Numbered from the stretch's first letter, positions 35,821-49,400 are shown. The stretch: 64,000 nt of DNA from Ipomoea triloba (GCF_003576645.1 NC_044924.1:3858316-3922315); one strand, 5' to 3'. Translations and numbers: made by a program. Notes: generated by a model from the sequence alone, not told the origin.

Positions 35821-38800
35821 TCACCAATAATTCCAAGTTTTCTTGTATCTTTGGCTGGCTTTGTATGGATCCACCCAGTTCTTGTCTTCCTTCACGGCTT
35901 CTTCCCATCGCTCCTTGAATATTTGCAGCTCATACGTTGATTGCCTCCGTATCTGAATCATTCAAACTTCAATGGACAAAACCCAGAACCAGAATGAAAA
36001 TTCTCTGCAAACGAAATGAACATGGCAGTATCTAACCTCAACTCTCAGATCAACAGCACGCCCCTGCATGCCACAAAATACCCATAAACCTCCCCTCTAA
36101 TGGCAAGTTCATAAGGTGGAAAATGGAGAAGGGGGAGGGGGAAATGAAAATTATACCTTTGGCAATTCTTGAGGACTTGAAGCCTGAAGCAAAGACAAAC
36201 AATGTTGTCAACAAAGGAATATGGACAATGTTTCAGCAACGAGGTAAACCAGTCTAGGTGAAAGTATAAAAGTGACCGAGAAATCCAACTTTCCACAATC
36301 TTGAGAGCAGATAAAGGACACAATGTAGGCCGGATAGTTACCTTTTTCAGTGATGAGTCGCCCAAAGATTGAATGCCTAGGTGGACTAAATATTCACTGT
36401 CAACTATGCCCACATTCGTTGTCCGGTCCCCCTGCAAAAGCTTAATACATATGCAGATCCCTAGCTCAGAAACCGTATTACACAAATAGAGCAGAGAAGT
36501 AACCACACCTGTGCACAATAACCAAGCTTCATGTCCATTCCCCATCCATGAACAAGATCATTCTGACAGAATCAACCATTAGATATCTCAGCTCGTATAA
36601 TTCGTGGACAGATAGAGTAGTAAAGAAGTGATTGTTTTGCACAAGCATCAGGAATAATCTCGCTAGGACCACAGCTCAGAGAGGGCATTTTCGTTTTACC
36701 TGGATAAGATGCCATACACAACGCCATGCAGATCTTGAAAAGACGGGAGCCATTCCTTCCACGAACCTGTGAAATGAGTGAAAAACGCATTTTCACAAAT
36801 TAAAGAGTGTTGGGAAGCATTCCCTATTTCCTAAATAGGAAAAAATTAAATTAAGCAGAAGGGAGAAGTTGTATGACTATGAATGCTGCAACAACAGTCC
36901 AAAATCAGAAATGCGAAATTTATATTGGTAGGCTGAATGCCTGTCTTGCCTGGAACTCATTTGACAGATGCAAAAAAGAACATCTTCATAGGGCTATGAT
37001 ATCTTACCCACTGCAGGGAGGACCTTCGCTTTCATTGGAACATTTTGTACTACCTTTATCCTTGTATACTCTTCTGCTTAAAGCAGTGTGGATTAGAATC
37101 GACTGAAGTGCCCGAAAGCAAAATTCGAGCCAGACGACATCATATTTAACATCCGGCTAACCTGTGAAACTTGTTTGTTCTGCTTCTTACAGTAATTTTG
37201 TGGTGAATGCCGGTTGAATTGGGGTCTAGAGCTGGCTGAGATATCTCGAGGCCTTCCGATTTTACAATTTCTAGGTATCTACACAACAGCCATAGCGGGT
37301 TCTAAAGAACACTTTCTTCTAACAATTAGCAAAGTGGATGAAATCATAAGAAAAACCAATATGAACTAGCATGAGCTGATACCTTGCAGGGTGAAAATTC
37401 TCCACGCCCAAATCTTCATCCCATAGAAATATGTAGTCATATATAGATACGACATCAGGATGTAGAAAACGCTTAGCAAACCACCTGCAAGCATTAAGAG
37501 ATCATTCACAAACTCCCAACGTAGAAAAAAGTGTGCAAAAACGAACACCATAACATGACCAGACATTGGTAAAAAGCAGACTAAAGGTTTCATTACACAA
37601 ATTTTCATTTTTTCAAACTTTAGAACTAATAGTCCATATGCCACTATATGATTAAATCTCTCTATATGCTTTCAATTTGCCAGTCTCTAGAAAGGAAAAG
37701 GCGTTATTCTTACCACTTTGTTTGACTGTGAGCAACTATATGAATGGCTTCCTTACTCCAGGCAAGATCCCACCACCCATCCACATTACCATCATAATGG
37801 AACAAAATAATAGTGAAATTCTCTGAAAGAAACTGAGTATAGAAAAGTTAGGCAAAGAAATATAGACCCCGGTAAATCCCCCGATCCAAAATGAAACAAA
37901 AACATTTTGAATAAACAGCAAGAGTGATGTGGTATACCTTTTGAATGATTTCATCAACATTATCCTTCTGTTTAATGCCAACCGGCATTGCCAACAAATT
38001 ATGATAGCCCGTAACATTAACCTGGATCATGGAAAGACAATGGGATCTGAAATGAGCGTGATGAAGCTATGGTTCAAGTTTTAGGCCCAAAGACATTGTT
38101 AAGGAGCCAGAGAAGATGAACTGGGAGGGGTGGGAAGGAAAGATGTGAAATGTGATCTACCACAAGTAGCTTTATTGATTCAAATCCACAACAAGAAGAT
38201 TATGACCTTTGACTTCGAAATACTCATTGCCTTGAGAGGCTTTAGCTCGAGATCTGACCTAGCCTCAATAATACCACGAGGCAAACTACTTGAACATCTG
38301 CCAGACACACAAGAATCCTGGGCAAAAAGCATCGAAATTGGACAGCATCTCAGAACACCGAATGATGGGATAACACATTAACTTAGTAATTCATTTGGCA
38401 GATCAAAAAATTAAACTTGAGAAGTTTTAAAACGTTAATTTGTAAAAGATTGTATGATGGGCAAACCAAGAAATAAATCATCTAAGTTTAGCTACCTCTG
38501 CAGGATAGAGTGGATCAGATTTTGATTCCATCTGATCACAAGAAAAAGAAAAAGACATTATTGATAATCATAAGCAAGGTTACAAAAAGGTCATCTTCCC
38601 GAAACGCAGTTCAAATAGAAGTTTTCTAGTAATCTGAACCATTTCTTATGAAAGATGGGCAAAAGATCTTCAAGATGGAACTTTTAAAGAAAAACAGAAC
38701 CATCACATCTTATTCACTCAAAGAACATACTTTCTTTTGGTTATTGCAAACACAAAATTACATATATCCAATAGAAGCAAACGTGTCATCTTAAACACAT

Positions 38801-38892
38801 ACCTCTGCCTGTTGATACTGATATATGGTTGTCCTATACAGAATAAACAACATTGATATACAGAAAAGTCCTATAAACTGCATCTGTTTCAT
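35821..38892 (-). CDS. DUF707 family protein, 13 coding exons, 336 aa
   Basis: Coding exons (minus): 38892-38803, 38531-38496, 38021-37938, 37832-37714, 37484-37383, 37278-37162, 37073-37008, 36766-36700, 36562-36509, 36431-36342, 36063-36037, 36183-36157 (before the previous one in transcript order) and 35952-35821; 1011 nt. The protein starts with a type-II signal anchor (Q-M-Q-F-I-G-L-F-C-I-S-M-L-F-I-L-Y). DUF707 blocks follow: L-L-A-M-P-V-G-I-K-Q-K, L-F-H-Y-D-G-N-V-D-G-W-W-D-L-A-W, Y-I-F-L-W-D-E-D-L-G-V-E-N-F, G-F-V-E-G-M-A-P-V-F-S-R-S-A-W, L-V-H-G-W-G-M-D-M-K-L-G-Y-C-A-Q and the C-terminal W-V-D-P-Y. The D-E-D and D-G-W-W-D patterns resemble glycosyltransferases, so a Golgi enzyme is plausible, but the substrate is unknown. 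The linker between anchor and domain is shorter than I expect for the family. Confidence 0.9.
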
Positions 38893-40280
38893 CTTTACTC
38901 CACATGTTCCCTGCAACACCAATGTCTCACTTTTAGAATGCAATCTAATGACTAATCTACAGTCTCTATAACTGAAATTTTTGGAGTTATAACTCCGAGC
39001 AACTAGTTTGTATGGAATTAGTCCGTATTTAAAAACCTCGAGACCTAGATGCTAACATCCCCCTTCAAATAAAATAGCCTCCAGTATTTCAGTTCCTTAT
39101 AGGCATATATGACATTCAGAATTAGGAATAGTATTAAAAGGAGAATCAAAAAAGCAGCACAAGTTTTTTCAATAATCCATGAACTAGCTAACTGTAGAAT
39201 TTAACAAACTCCAAATCTCTGATTATTATATTTGGATAATTAGAATAAAATATAATTCCTCATAAAAACATGAACCATTGTTTATTCACTTAGTAAAAGA
39301 ATTGTACTTAGGGGCAACCCCAACCAAGTTAGCCAGGTTATTGACTTGGTAACTACAAGGTTACAAGTTCGATTACCAGTTATGGGCAGCCTAGGTTTAC
39401 CTCCTTGTGATCCTCTGCCGTTAGATCACAAGGCGGGGTTTACCTAGTGCACACTCTCAAATAGTTTACCTAGTGCAGACTCTCAAATAGTGATGCGGGT
39501 TTCCCTAAAGAATTGTACTTGATAATGCTAAGTTAGCAGAGAATATTTGAAAGCTTCTCACTCACAAAGATGCCAGAAAATTCTCTCCTTCATTCTCATG
39601 CAATCCCCAGAAAAAAAAAAAAAGAAAAAAAAAAAGAGAAACAATCTTCCCCACCCATATCCTCTTTCTCAGACAGATAGTCCCAAATTAAAATTGTATC
39701 TATGTGAGGCAAATTTAATGCAATCAAGTTAGCAACTTTGCTCCCCAATAATAAAAGTTTATAACGATGGACGAAAGAAGCAATATCAATCTAACAGGAA
39801 GAGAACATGATATCCATTCATAGAGAAAAATAATTCAATACAACTAATAATCACCCACAGAGAACAATAAATAAATAATCTATTACTTGATGACTGAAAG
39901 TCTGAAACTTGAAGTGCCAATAAAATCAACATTCAAGATTTTTCTTTGAAACAGTCCATTCAATGAACAACCATATATAAGGCTGGATTATGAGTTAAAA
40001 AATCCTCCATTGAAGGAACATCAAGAAACATATATACTAACTGGTATGAAATATGAATACCTCGAAACCGACTCGATCAGCCCGACCCGGCACGCGTGAA
40101 ACACGTGCCCGGGCAGAGGTCCTCAGGTGAAAATGAGTGGTGGGCAGCTCCGGTTCCCTTTGCAGATGAAGCGTGAAGAGGGGGAAAGAGTGTTAGCTCA
40201 AAGAACAATATATATAATGCAAGTTTATTATGCAGAGACATGGCAACGTAAGTAGTATAGAGAGAAAGTTTACATGCCTG
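38893..40280 (-). other. 5' leader of the DUF707 gene with a leader intron carrying a SINE
   Basis: A GC-rich minus-strand exon ends at 40061 with a gtattc donor. The next exon begins at 38910, 18 bases before the ATG at 38892. The reading frame stays open through the leader from a TAA roughly 140 bases before the donor, without any ATG, so translation from AUG must begin at 38892. Confidence 0.55.
39310..39506 (+). mobile_element. SINE family 2, intact, with 14-bp target-site duplication
   Basis: Starts ggggcaaccccaaccaagtt, has the tRNA-like ggttacaagttcgatt box, and ends gatgcgggtttccct. It is flanked by aaagaattgtactt at 39296-39309 and 39507-39520. A 27-bp piece near the end (gtttacctagtgca.actctc) is duplicated in tandem within this copy. 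It lies in the DUF707 leader intron. Confidence 0.85.
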
Positions 40281-41466
40281 TTTTGGCGGCTGTCAAGCTA
40301 GGTTAACTAAAGATTGAAGAAGTGGAAGGAGGCATGGCAGATGAAGCTAGCGCCACCTTTTATGGGAGGAAGAGAGAGCTCAGAATATAATGTTAGTTTC
40401 ATGTCACTGCCTCGGCTGTTGATCGTGGCCATGAAGTAAAGTATTTTTTTTATGAATATGCAAAATTTATGAAATATTAAATTCAAATTCGCTGCCAAGG
40501 ACTAGCGGCACCAAGATACTCCCAGAACCAGTAGTATTCAATATATATATTGAAAATTTTAATTAATAAAAAATAAAGTGTTTGGTCTTATAATGAAAAA
40601 TATAATACTTTTTAAAAAAATTAATACTTTTACATTTTAATTTAAAAAGTAATTACATGTCTCCATTCCTGATTAATATAATAAGTATTACATTTTCATC
40701 TTGATCCGATTCATTTTATAAATAAAGATTTGTCCACCCGTTTCATGATAATGATTCATGAAACCATATCACAAGAGAGTTTATTGTGCTAAATATTTAA
40801 TATAATGTTTAAATTGATTAATTATTATGGATAAATGTTTAGAAATAAAACCGTATTTACCGCAATTTGGAAGAGAAAAAAAAAAACTCAATTAGAGTAG
40901 TAAAAGTGCAAATGGAAAAATTATAGGTGTAAAGCTAAGGTTGCTTAACAAAAAGCATCTCCATACAATCAAGCAAAAATTATATATGAGACTAATAAAG
41001 ATTGCTAAGTTTAATCGTTTACTTGCAAAAGGTGTTTTCTATGTTATAAAAACATTAAATTTAAGGAAAACTTCCCCAATTCACGTTATTATATCTTGTA
41101 GAAAATTGAGGAAAAAGACTATATAGGATACATGTGTTTTACCTGCTTTTGTATATATATGAATGGAACATAGAGATAACATGTTAAATAATGAATGAAG
41201 ACAAATTAAACAGTTTAACATGATATTTTTGGTATATTTAATTAGTTTTTGTAGAAGAGAAATCTACTTATATAACAAAAATCATGCTTATTAATACACA
41301 TAAATTTGAAACCGTACTTAAGTGCCTCGCTGCTCCGACCCTAGAGACGAGTGGAGGAGATAAATTGCGGAGTAGAGTCCTTGGTAGGATTCGAATCCTG
41401 CATCTTATGGCTGTTAGCAAATCAAAGCTTATGAAGTTATCAAAGTCGTTATTAATAGAAATATAA
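40281..41466. other. Spacer with a decayed MITE relative
   Basis: The stretch 40560-40790 (tataatactttttaa..., tgattaatataataagtatt, tccacccgtttcatgat) is a decayed relative of the foldback MITE at 21554-21999. A B-box-like ggattcgaatcctgc occurs at about 41387 without a convincing tRNA fold. No gene was seen. Confidence 0.4.
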
Positions 41467-41690
41467 GGGACAACTACAACTAAGTTGGTCAGACAATTAA
41501 CTTGATAACCAGAAGACTCGAAATTCGACTTCCCGTGAAAGTTGTCTTACCTGTCTATTGATCTTATTGGTTTGAGTCAGTCAACTATGAGCAACTTAAG
41601 CTGGTTTACCTCCTTATGGTCTTTTGCCTACTAGAGTGGAAGGCTTCCTTCACCCAAAATGCACCTTCGGGTAGTGACAGTAAGTTTTCA
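41467..41690 (+). mobile_element. SINE family 2, diverged copy
   Basis: Shares block order with 39310-39506: gggacaactacaactaagtt, gactcgaaattcgacttc, a tgagtcagtcaactatgagca segment, a cctccttatggtctttt segment and gggtagtgac. A further fragment (about 60375-60480) lies in the receptor kinase gene. Confidence 0.6.
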
Positions 41691-42479
41691 CGTAAATAAA
41701 AAATTTTAAGAAACTAATCGGCACCCGGTATAACCCCATAATTCCCAATATGAATTTAAACCCTCTTCAAAATTTTATGACTTGTACACGGTACAAACAA
41801 CATAACAACGTAATCTTTACGTAATCTTTCCAAACTCACCCTTTATAGATCAATTAAACACAAGAAATCCAGTTTATTTAAACTACTGGATTCTATATTT
41901 AAAGTAAACTAAAGTGTTTCTTCTCATCATGAGCCATGACATGCTCTTCCCTTGTCCCATGTGCAGATGTGCTTAAGCGGCCATAGTTTTTTTGCAGTTA
42001 GTTGTTACTTGTTACAATGCCAATTTTCAAAATTTTACCATTTCTTTCTTTCTCAGTTGCTTGATACTCTACGATCTTATCAGTTTTGGGAATTGGTTAG
42101 GTGATCCATATATCTTTGTTTTCCATTTTTATCATTTATATTTTGGCAATTTTTGTGGGAAGATAGGGGAGGTAATCTACTCTCAAGTTGTCAAAACTAA
42201 AGGTACAAAATATTTGTTATAAATCGATATCATTTGTTGTGACATTATTTAGCCATGTAAGATGTCTTGAGATATGGGTTGACAATTTAATTTAATCCTA
42301 TCATTAGATTTTTAATAGTATAAATATTAAGTTAAGCAATTTATTGCACTCAAAAGGAAAAAAAAAAAAAAAAAGTTAACCAATTTATTAGTTAAGGGAC
42401 TAAATTGGAAATTATTTATTACGGAGTAGTACTTAACCTGTCGATTAAACAACGTAACAAATCAAAATACATGTCAAGC

Positions 42480-42662
42480 ACCTTGTGCTCAGATGGCATG
42501 TAATGACTCTCGCATATGAGAAGTTATGAGATCAAGCCTCAATGGAGGCGGTATTGACTCTTTTTTTTTTATGGGAAATTATGAGATCAAGCCTCAGTGG
42601 AGGCGGTATTGACTCTTTTTTTTTTTAGTACTACTGACGCTATTACATTGGCTAAACCTCAA
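42480..42662. mobile_element. Rearranged SINE family 1 cluster
   Basis: A plus-strand SINE head (ccttgtgctcagatggcat, then agatcaagcctcaatggagg) is followed by a partial second copy of its end (52-bp direct repeat, each ending gtattgactc plus a T run). Then comes the start of a minus-oriented tail (T run then agtactactgacgctatta). It looks like two SINEs in opposite orientation joined and partly duplicated. Confidence 0.55.
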
Positions 42663-43454
42663 CTTAGACAAAAGGTAAGATAAGAATTAAGAAACCTAAG
42701 CCTTGAGGAGAAATGTAAGTACAAGCATCTATGGACAGAAAGTCAGCCAAATGAAAGATTTATATATATATCATTAAAGGATTGAAGTGTATGTATACAT
42801 CCCATTGAATTTGACCGCTATTACATACAAATTGGACTATTGGAGCACAAATTCTTGCTACAATATCTGCAAAGGCATATTATCAGTTGTTGGTACTACA
42901 AAAACGCCTGAAGCCAAGAACATAGGATTTTCTCGAACCCCAAGCTGGGGTTATGGTCACGCTTTTGCCAGGCTCATGCATGCCCCCCTCGGCTTATATG
43001 GCTACCCAAAAGGAGCCCGAGAATTGGCAGCAATAGACGGAAATCATATGGACAAAACTGCGATATCCCCAGATTGTAGTCATTGTACACAAGAGTGTGC
43101 CCCTTGATGAGTAGTAAGATGAAAATGTGCAGTTTATCATTGCTGAAGAACAAGATTTAGTTGAAGTGCAGATTTTGCCACCAAACCACCCCTCCTACAA
43201 TACAATTTACGCAATACAGCTGAGCAGAAAAAATGTATACATAAACAAGAAGTCGATGTTATTTTGCTAGTGCTTTGATTTGATTCATCACTCGTTTCAC
43301 AACTGTATAAGGTTCAGATAGTCTGGTTCTTTTACTAGAGATTTTCCCGGGGATTGGGGATTGGTTATTATGGTCTTACGGTGTCTATTTTCAATTTTCT
43401 AGACCAACCTGAAAAATCAGAGAAGTGATGCACGGATAATTCAAGAAAGGAAAC
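42663..43454. other. KTN80 3' flank
   Basis: Contains the presumed 3' UTR of KTN80 (minus strand). The 106-codon plus-strand frame at 42787-43107 has no family features and is probably chance. Confidence 0.4.
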
Positions 43455-46400
43455 TTACTGTATGAGTGTCGGAATAATCTTTTGGATAATTTGGAGATGC
43501 GCCAAGCACTGTCTGCAGCACTCAATTCTGTCAAACAAATTTCAAACGCTTATATAAGCTGCACTGTTAGATTTTATATACACTCGTCCACACAGTAAAA
43601 CGGAAGAAAAAGCTCACACAATATGCTTATCTTGATAACCATACCTCTGCTCGGCATGAAGATCAACACCTACAGATGGACGTGCAGAAGCAGCTGATCG
43701 GACCATTGGACCAAAGATTGCCACAAGCTTCAACAGCATCTCCAGAGAAACATTTGCATGTCTACAAAAGTGAGGAAATAAAAGGCGGAAAACAGGTTAT
43801 GTGATTTTAAGTGGAATATTACCATAAAAAAAGACTCCACCGTCCTCTGATACACATCATAAGTTGGGAATTATTAGTTACCTTTCAATCTTGCTGTCTA
43901 GTAAGGCCAATAGCACGGGAAGTAAAGAAGAAAACAAATCTAAGGTAATAACCTCCATTCTTTCAATGAGAACACTGACTACATCTGCTTGTACCTGTGC
44001 CAAACGACATTAGTAGGAAACATGTTAAATTTCTTGAATAAATGCAACCCATTGTCCCATTGTTAAGAAATTAAGCAAACATTTTGAACATTCTCCGTTG
44101 AATACTCACAGAATGATCAGGCAACTTTTTCAAGGCATTGATAGCACCCTTAATGTCATTCCGTTCCCAAAAATGTCGAACTACCTGCAAGGTAATCAGA
44201 AAGATCATTATCAGACTCAAAAGAAGATGATTCTCAAATTTCCCTGACAGCTTTTGCATATCACTATTAGAAAACTAAACAAGGCATAAACAGATAGTAT
44301 AAAAAGTATGGAATTTTCAACTGCCTTGTACTAATGTCTCTTTCTAGAAATGGAAAAAGCAGGGATAATATTTTGGTTATATCAACTAGGTTGGGCAAAA
44401 AAGTGGCATGTGACAAAAATGCCCACCCCACCCCCCTCCCTCTAATTTCCTTTTTTGGCAAAATGGGAAAGTTACTAGTACTTTGGCAAAAACAAAATGA
44501 ACAGCAAACAATCATTAGTTATCAGCAAAAGGTAAAAGAAAATAAAATGAACTACAAACAGTTAGTAATTATCTGCAAAAAATTACCTGCAACTTTGTCA
44601 GGCGCGACCTAAATGTACTTAAAAGGATGTCATGATTTTGCATCAGATTTTCAATGATATTATTATCACTTTCAGCTGTTTCATCCCTTCCCACAATTTG
44701 CGTATTAGTAATCTGCATATACTCAGCATGTGAGAGTTAGCTGAATTGGACCGACCAAGTGTGCCATAACAAATGTACAGCATGTGGTAGGAAAAAAACT
44801 ATTTATACCACTATGAAGGCATTATCAAATAAGAACGCTACAAAGGAAGCATAAATCCTACCGGCAAAGGGGTTTCTTTTGCTTCCTCAGGTTTAAAGTA
44901 CAGAACTGTATCAGAACTATGAGCATCACCAGCTTTCAACCTCTCTCTTCTATCAAATCTCTCAACCTATGAGGGGAACTCATGATAAAAGAAAAAGGTC
45001 AATGCAGAGTACTAACAATGCATCATCATTAGTACCCAAAAAAAAAGACAAGACAAAACCAAGAGTCCTCCAGTTTACATCCCTACAGTGGATTTTTTAG
45101 AGGCGTGTTAATAAAAGAAAACTAAAAGGAAGCATAAAACCATACCGGCAAAGGAGATCGTTTTGCTTCCTCAGGTTTAGAATGAGGAACTGTATTATGA
45201 ATTCGTGCAGCATCAGCTCTCAATCTCTCCCTTCTATCAAATCTCTTGACCTACAAAAAAGCTCAATAAAAGAAAAGGTCAATGCACACTACTTGCACGG
45301 TTGCACCATTAGTAATTCAAATATTATTTCCATTGATTTCCTTTGTCTATAATTATTGGATACTATAAAGATGCAGTAACAAAAGTATTAAAAGAGGAGC
45401 AAAATTTTACAGGCGAAGGAGGTGTTTTTGTTGGCTCAGGTTTAGAACGAGGAACTGAATCAGGAATTTGTGCAGCATCAGCTTTCAACCTTTCTCTTCG
45501 ATTAAATTTCTCAACCTACAAAGAAGGTCAAGAAAAGAAAAGTTCAATGCACACTACTTGCACAGTTGCACCATTAGTACTTCAAATATTATTTGATTAT
45601 TTCCGTTGATTTCCTCTATCTATAATTCTCTATATTGGATACTATAAAGATATAGTAACAAAAGAATATTAAAAGAGGAACAAAAGCTTACAGGCGAAGG
45701 AGGTGGTTTTGTTTCCTCAGGTTTAGAACGAGGAACTGTATCAGTAGTACGGGAATCATCAGCTTTTAAGGTTCCTGTTCTATCAACCCTCTCAACCTAA
45801 AAGGAAGCCAATTAAAGAAAAGGTCAAAGTGGAGTGCCACCTACATAAAATAACTTTTTGCAAGCCTTCATGGTTGTACTTTTAAGTTCTAGAAAATCTT
45901 AGATATGATAACAGAATAATACTAAACATAAGCATAATATTCTACCAGTAAAGGGGATGTTTTTGCTTCCTCAAATATTATTTCCGTTGAATTCCACTAT
46001 CTATAATTCTCTATATTGGATACTATAAAGATCTATAAAGATATAGTAACAAAAGAATATTAAAAGAGGAACAAAAACTTACAGGCAAAGGAGGTGGTTT
46101 TGTTTCCTCAGGTTTAGAATGAGGAACTGTATCAGTAGTATGGGAATCATCAGCTTTTGACCTTTCTGTTCTATCAACCCTCTCAACCTAAAAGGAACCA
46201 ATTAAAAAAAAGGTCAAAGTGGAATTCCACCGTAAGTACATAAAATTACTTTTTGCAAGCCTTTAAGTTCTAGAAAATCTTAGATATGATAACAGAATAA
46301 TACTAAACATAAGCAAAATATTCTACCGGTAAAGGGGATGTTTTTACTTCCTCAGGTTTAGGATAAAGAACTGTTTCAGGACTGCTAGCATCATTAACTT

Positions 46401-49400
46401 GCGATATCTCTCTTCTCTCAAATCTCTCAACCAGACTGCGTGTCCTTCCTCGCACCACAGCCACTGCCAATAAAAATGGTATAAATTATATTAGATTAAT
46501 TATGTCATTGTAAAAAATGCATGTACTTGTATCTGATGGTCACCTCCATTGACAACTTTAACAGAACTCAACCCTTTAGTGCTCTCCAAGGCAGCATTAC
46601 CTGACACATTTTGATAACAGAAATAATTTAGTTGCTATGAAATGCATGTGGCAATGCACTTTCTCAGCTAATAAACAGGCAAAAGATAGAAAAGGAAGAC
46701 CAGTACTGGTAATTTAAACAGATGTCACCAGTCTGGGAAGTGGATATCAAAGTTAGAAGTAATAAACAGGTAAAATCTACAAAAATGAGTGCAGAAAGTT
46801 TTATTAACTTTTGGAAGGAATTGGCAGCCAACATATTGACAGATCTCAAAGTCTTGCTGAGAGAAATTACAATATCAATTAAAACCTCAACTTCAAGCAA
46901 AAAGTTTAAAAGACAAATTCCATTCCCATCTTTAAGTTTTCCTTTTAGAGTGATAAATTGGGTTCCTCTATAAGGATAAAATTTCATGAAACTTCAGATT
47001 CATTCCCTTCTGTGAGAGTATCAATAATTAATACAGGTAACTCTGCAAGGAAAAAATCTTGGTAACTGCAGCACCTACATCATCTTGTTTTAAACACCCG
47101 TTAATTTAGACCAAAATAAAACTTGATGCTGGCTGGCTCTTCTCCCTACAATTCTTCTGTGTTATTTATTGGGTTATATTCCTCAGGATTCCAGAATTTC
47201 TTCATATACCAAGCATGATACATAGTAATACTTCCAGAAATGCAATGTATACAAAACTTCTATCACTAAAAAAATTGTCATAATAAGGAAATTACAGAGA
47301 ATTAAGAAATACAGTAGTATTTAATGCATAATTGGCCATTAATATAATTGTACGGTTCCATAATTGCCTTTTATTGAATGTAGTATTCTTTTCTTCTATC
47401 TTTTGTTTCGATTTAAGAAGAGGGGTATTGTTGGAAATAAATATATAAAACACATTCAATTTATTTTACATGGCATTTTATGAGATATCCAAAAGTAGTA
47501 ATTAGGATAGGTTTTGAGGGATATATAGAGAGTAAATAACAAAGAATCATTAATCAAAAGCAATAAAATAATTTCTTCAACCTGGTAATCTTATAAATTT
47601 CCAAAGCAATGATAACACTCCACTTTTACGCCACAATTGTCTGGTTGGTGAGTTAAAGAAGTAAACACACAAAATAGAAGGAACGCAAGATGAAAAGATC
47701 AACAAACTGACCATTTCCCTGATCTGGAATTGCTGACTGTAACGAGGTTTTCTCAGACTTCTCTTCATCATTTTTAATTGTTGAGTCATTTTCATTGGAG
47801 ACATTCTCAGCTAACTCTGTTTCAATTGTCTTCTCCATATCAAAGTTGTTTGATGGCCGTCTTAAATGAGATGGCTTAGGCGCACTGGCCCTGGTAGTGG
47901 AAATAGTTTCCCTTCTAGAACTGGCAAAGTCTTTTCCATCTGGACTATCATGAGGCACAAGAACTGGGGCAATGAAAGATTTATTGTTGGTAGGTTTTGT
48001 GTGCATCACTTTAACAGAATTCTGCTTCTGAGTGGATAGAAGATCACTCTCCTTAGGATCAGGTGATGGAATAACTTCAGGAGGTGGAAATGAAGCAACC
48101 TTCTTTGTAGTGACAGGATCTTCACCTGCACAATTAAATATTATACCAAAAATCTGGATATGAAAATGCTCCCTGAAATTGCAGAATCAAGGAACAAAAT
48201 GATGACAGAAAATGGTAGCTTCTTTCAAGAGTAAAATCACCACATTTAGCACTCTTAGCATAGTTTTAATGAAGTTTTCAGATAAAGCCACATGAGATAT
48301 AATGCATTCTACATGCTCTAAGTCTCAGCTTTTGGCATTTAAACCCATTACACAGTGAGATACACAATAAGTCAATGGATCTATTTCCTGCTTTGGCAGA
48401 GTTAACCATAATTAAAAAGCAAAGTTGCTTAGGCTATTATAATGTCTCATGCAAATATAAATGGAGTAAACATTTTGAATGGCCAAGATTAGTAAAGGAA
48501 AAGCATTCTTAGAACATGGTGATAATTATATATTTATCAACATATATTTAATGTTAATATGAGATTCCCCAAATATTAAAGGTCTCTCTCTCGCTCTTGG
48601 TTCTCCTTCCTCTTTCACTGTCTTAGTTATTTTCATTTTCACTTTTTTATTTTGTCAGTAAGGGTAATGTAATGAGTTCTTGATTCAGCAACTTACTGTC
48701 AACATATATATTCTTTATCTCTTTGGAATCAAAATCAGGAGATGAGCAGCGAAGACTAGAATTTGAATTTCTATTGCTCCCTAACATCTCCACAGTACTT
48801 TCCTTGTGTTCACGTTTCTGCTCCAAGTTGCTATTCCGCTCGGCATTCATACCATAGGGTTCAATGAGCTGAAAGGGAAAAAAAGAAAAAGGAATTATAA
48901 AAGGGACAACAAAAGAATACCTCAATATGGGAAGCAAGAAAAACAATTATAAAAGGTAATGAATTGAGTTATCATATGTTCATGTAATTAAGGCAAGTAC
49001 CGAAATATCTGCAACCCAAACTCCAACTGAGTTTTGGTAATATGTACCACCCAAAAGTTTTCCGTCATGAATGCAGAGATCACCAAGCGTTGACCATCCC
49101 ATATCAATGGAATCATGACAAATTACAGGTTCCCATGAATAAACCTAGAGTTCAGAGGAAGCGATTGATGTAAGTACTACTTTCAGTTTTCAATGTAAGG
49201 AAGGGAATTTAAAAAATGATAAGAGTTAACCTTCAAACTATCATCTAGTCCACAAAATAAAGTCCTTCCATCAGGATGAAAGGCAATTGACCGTACTCCT
49301 GTAGCCTGTAAGACAAACAAAGCCATACGATCGGTATAAAGCTCTGGGTATTATGATCAAATTAAAATACAGCCAAAACTGAAAACGCAATGTCATAGAA

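Noticed and set aside
36572..36796. Separate minus-strand frame rich in Cys at 36572-36796
   Set aside because: It is the wrong frame across a DUF707 exon; the exon 36766-36700 read in phase gives the conserved G-F-V-E-G-M-A-P block.
41380..41405. tRNA gene suggested by a B-box (ggattcgaatcc)
   Set aside because: I could not find a matching acceptor stem, D arm or anticodon arm around it; a SINE remnant is more likely.
42787..43107. Plus-strand 106-codon frame with G-Y-G-H-A-F
   Set aside because: No family match or splice context. It lies antisense to the KTN80 3' flank and is probably chance.
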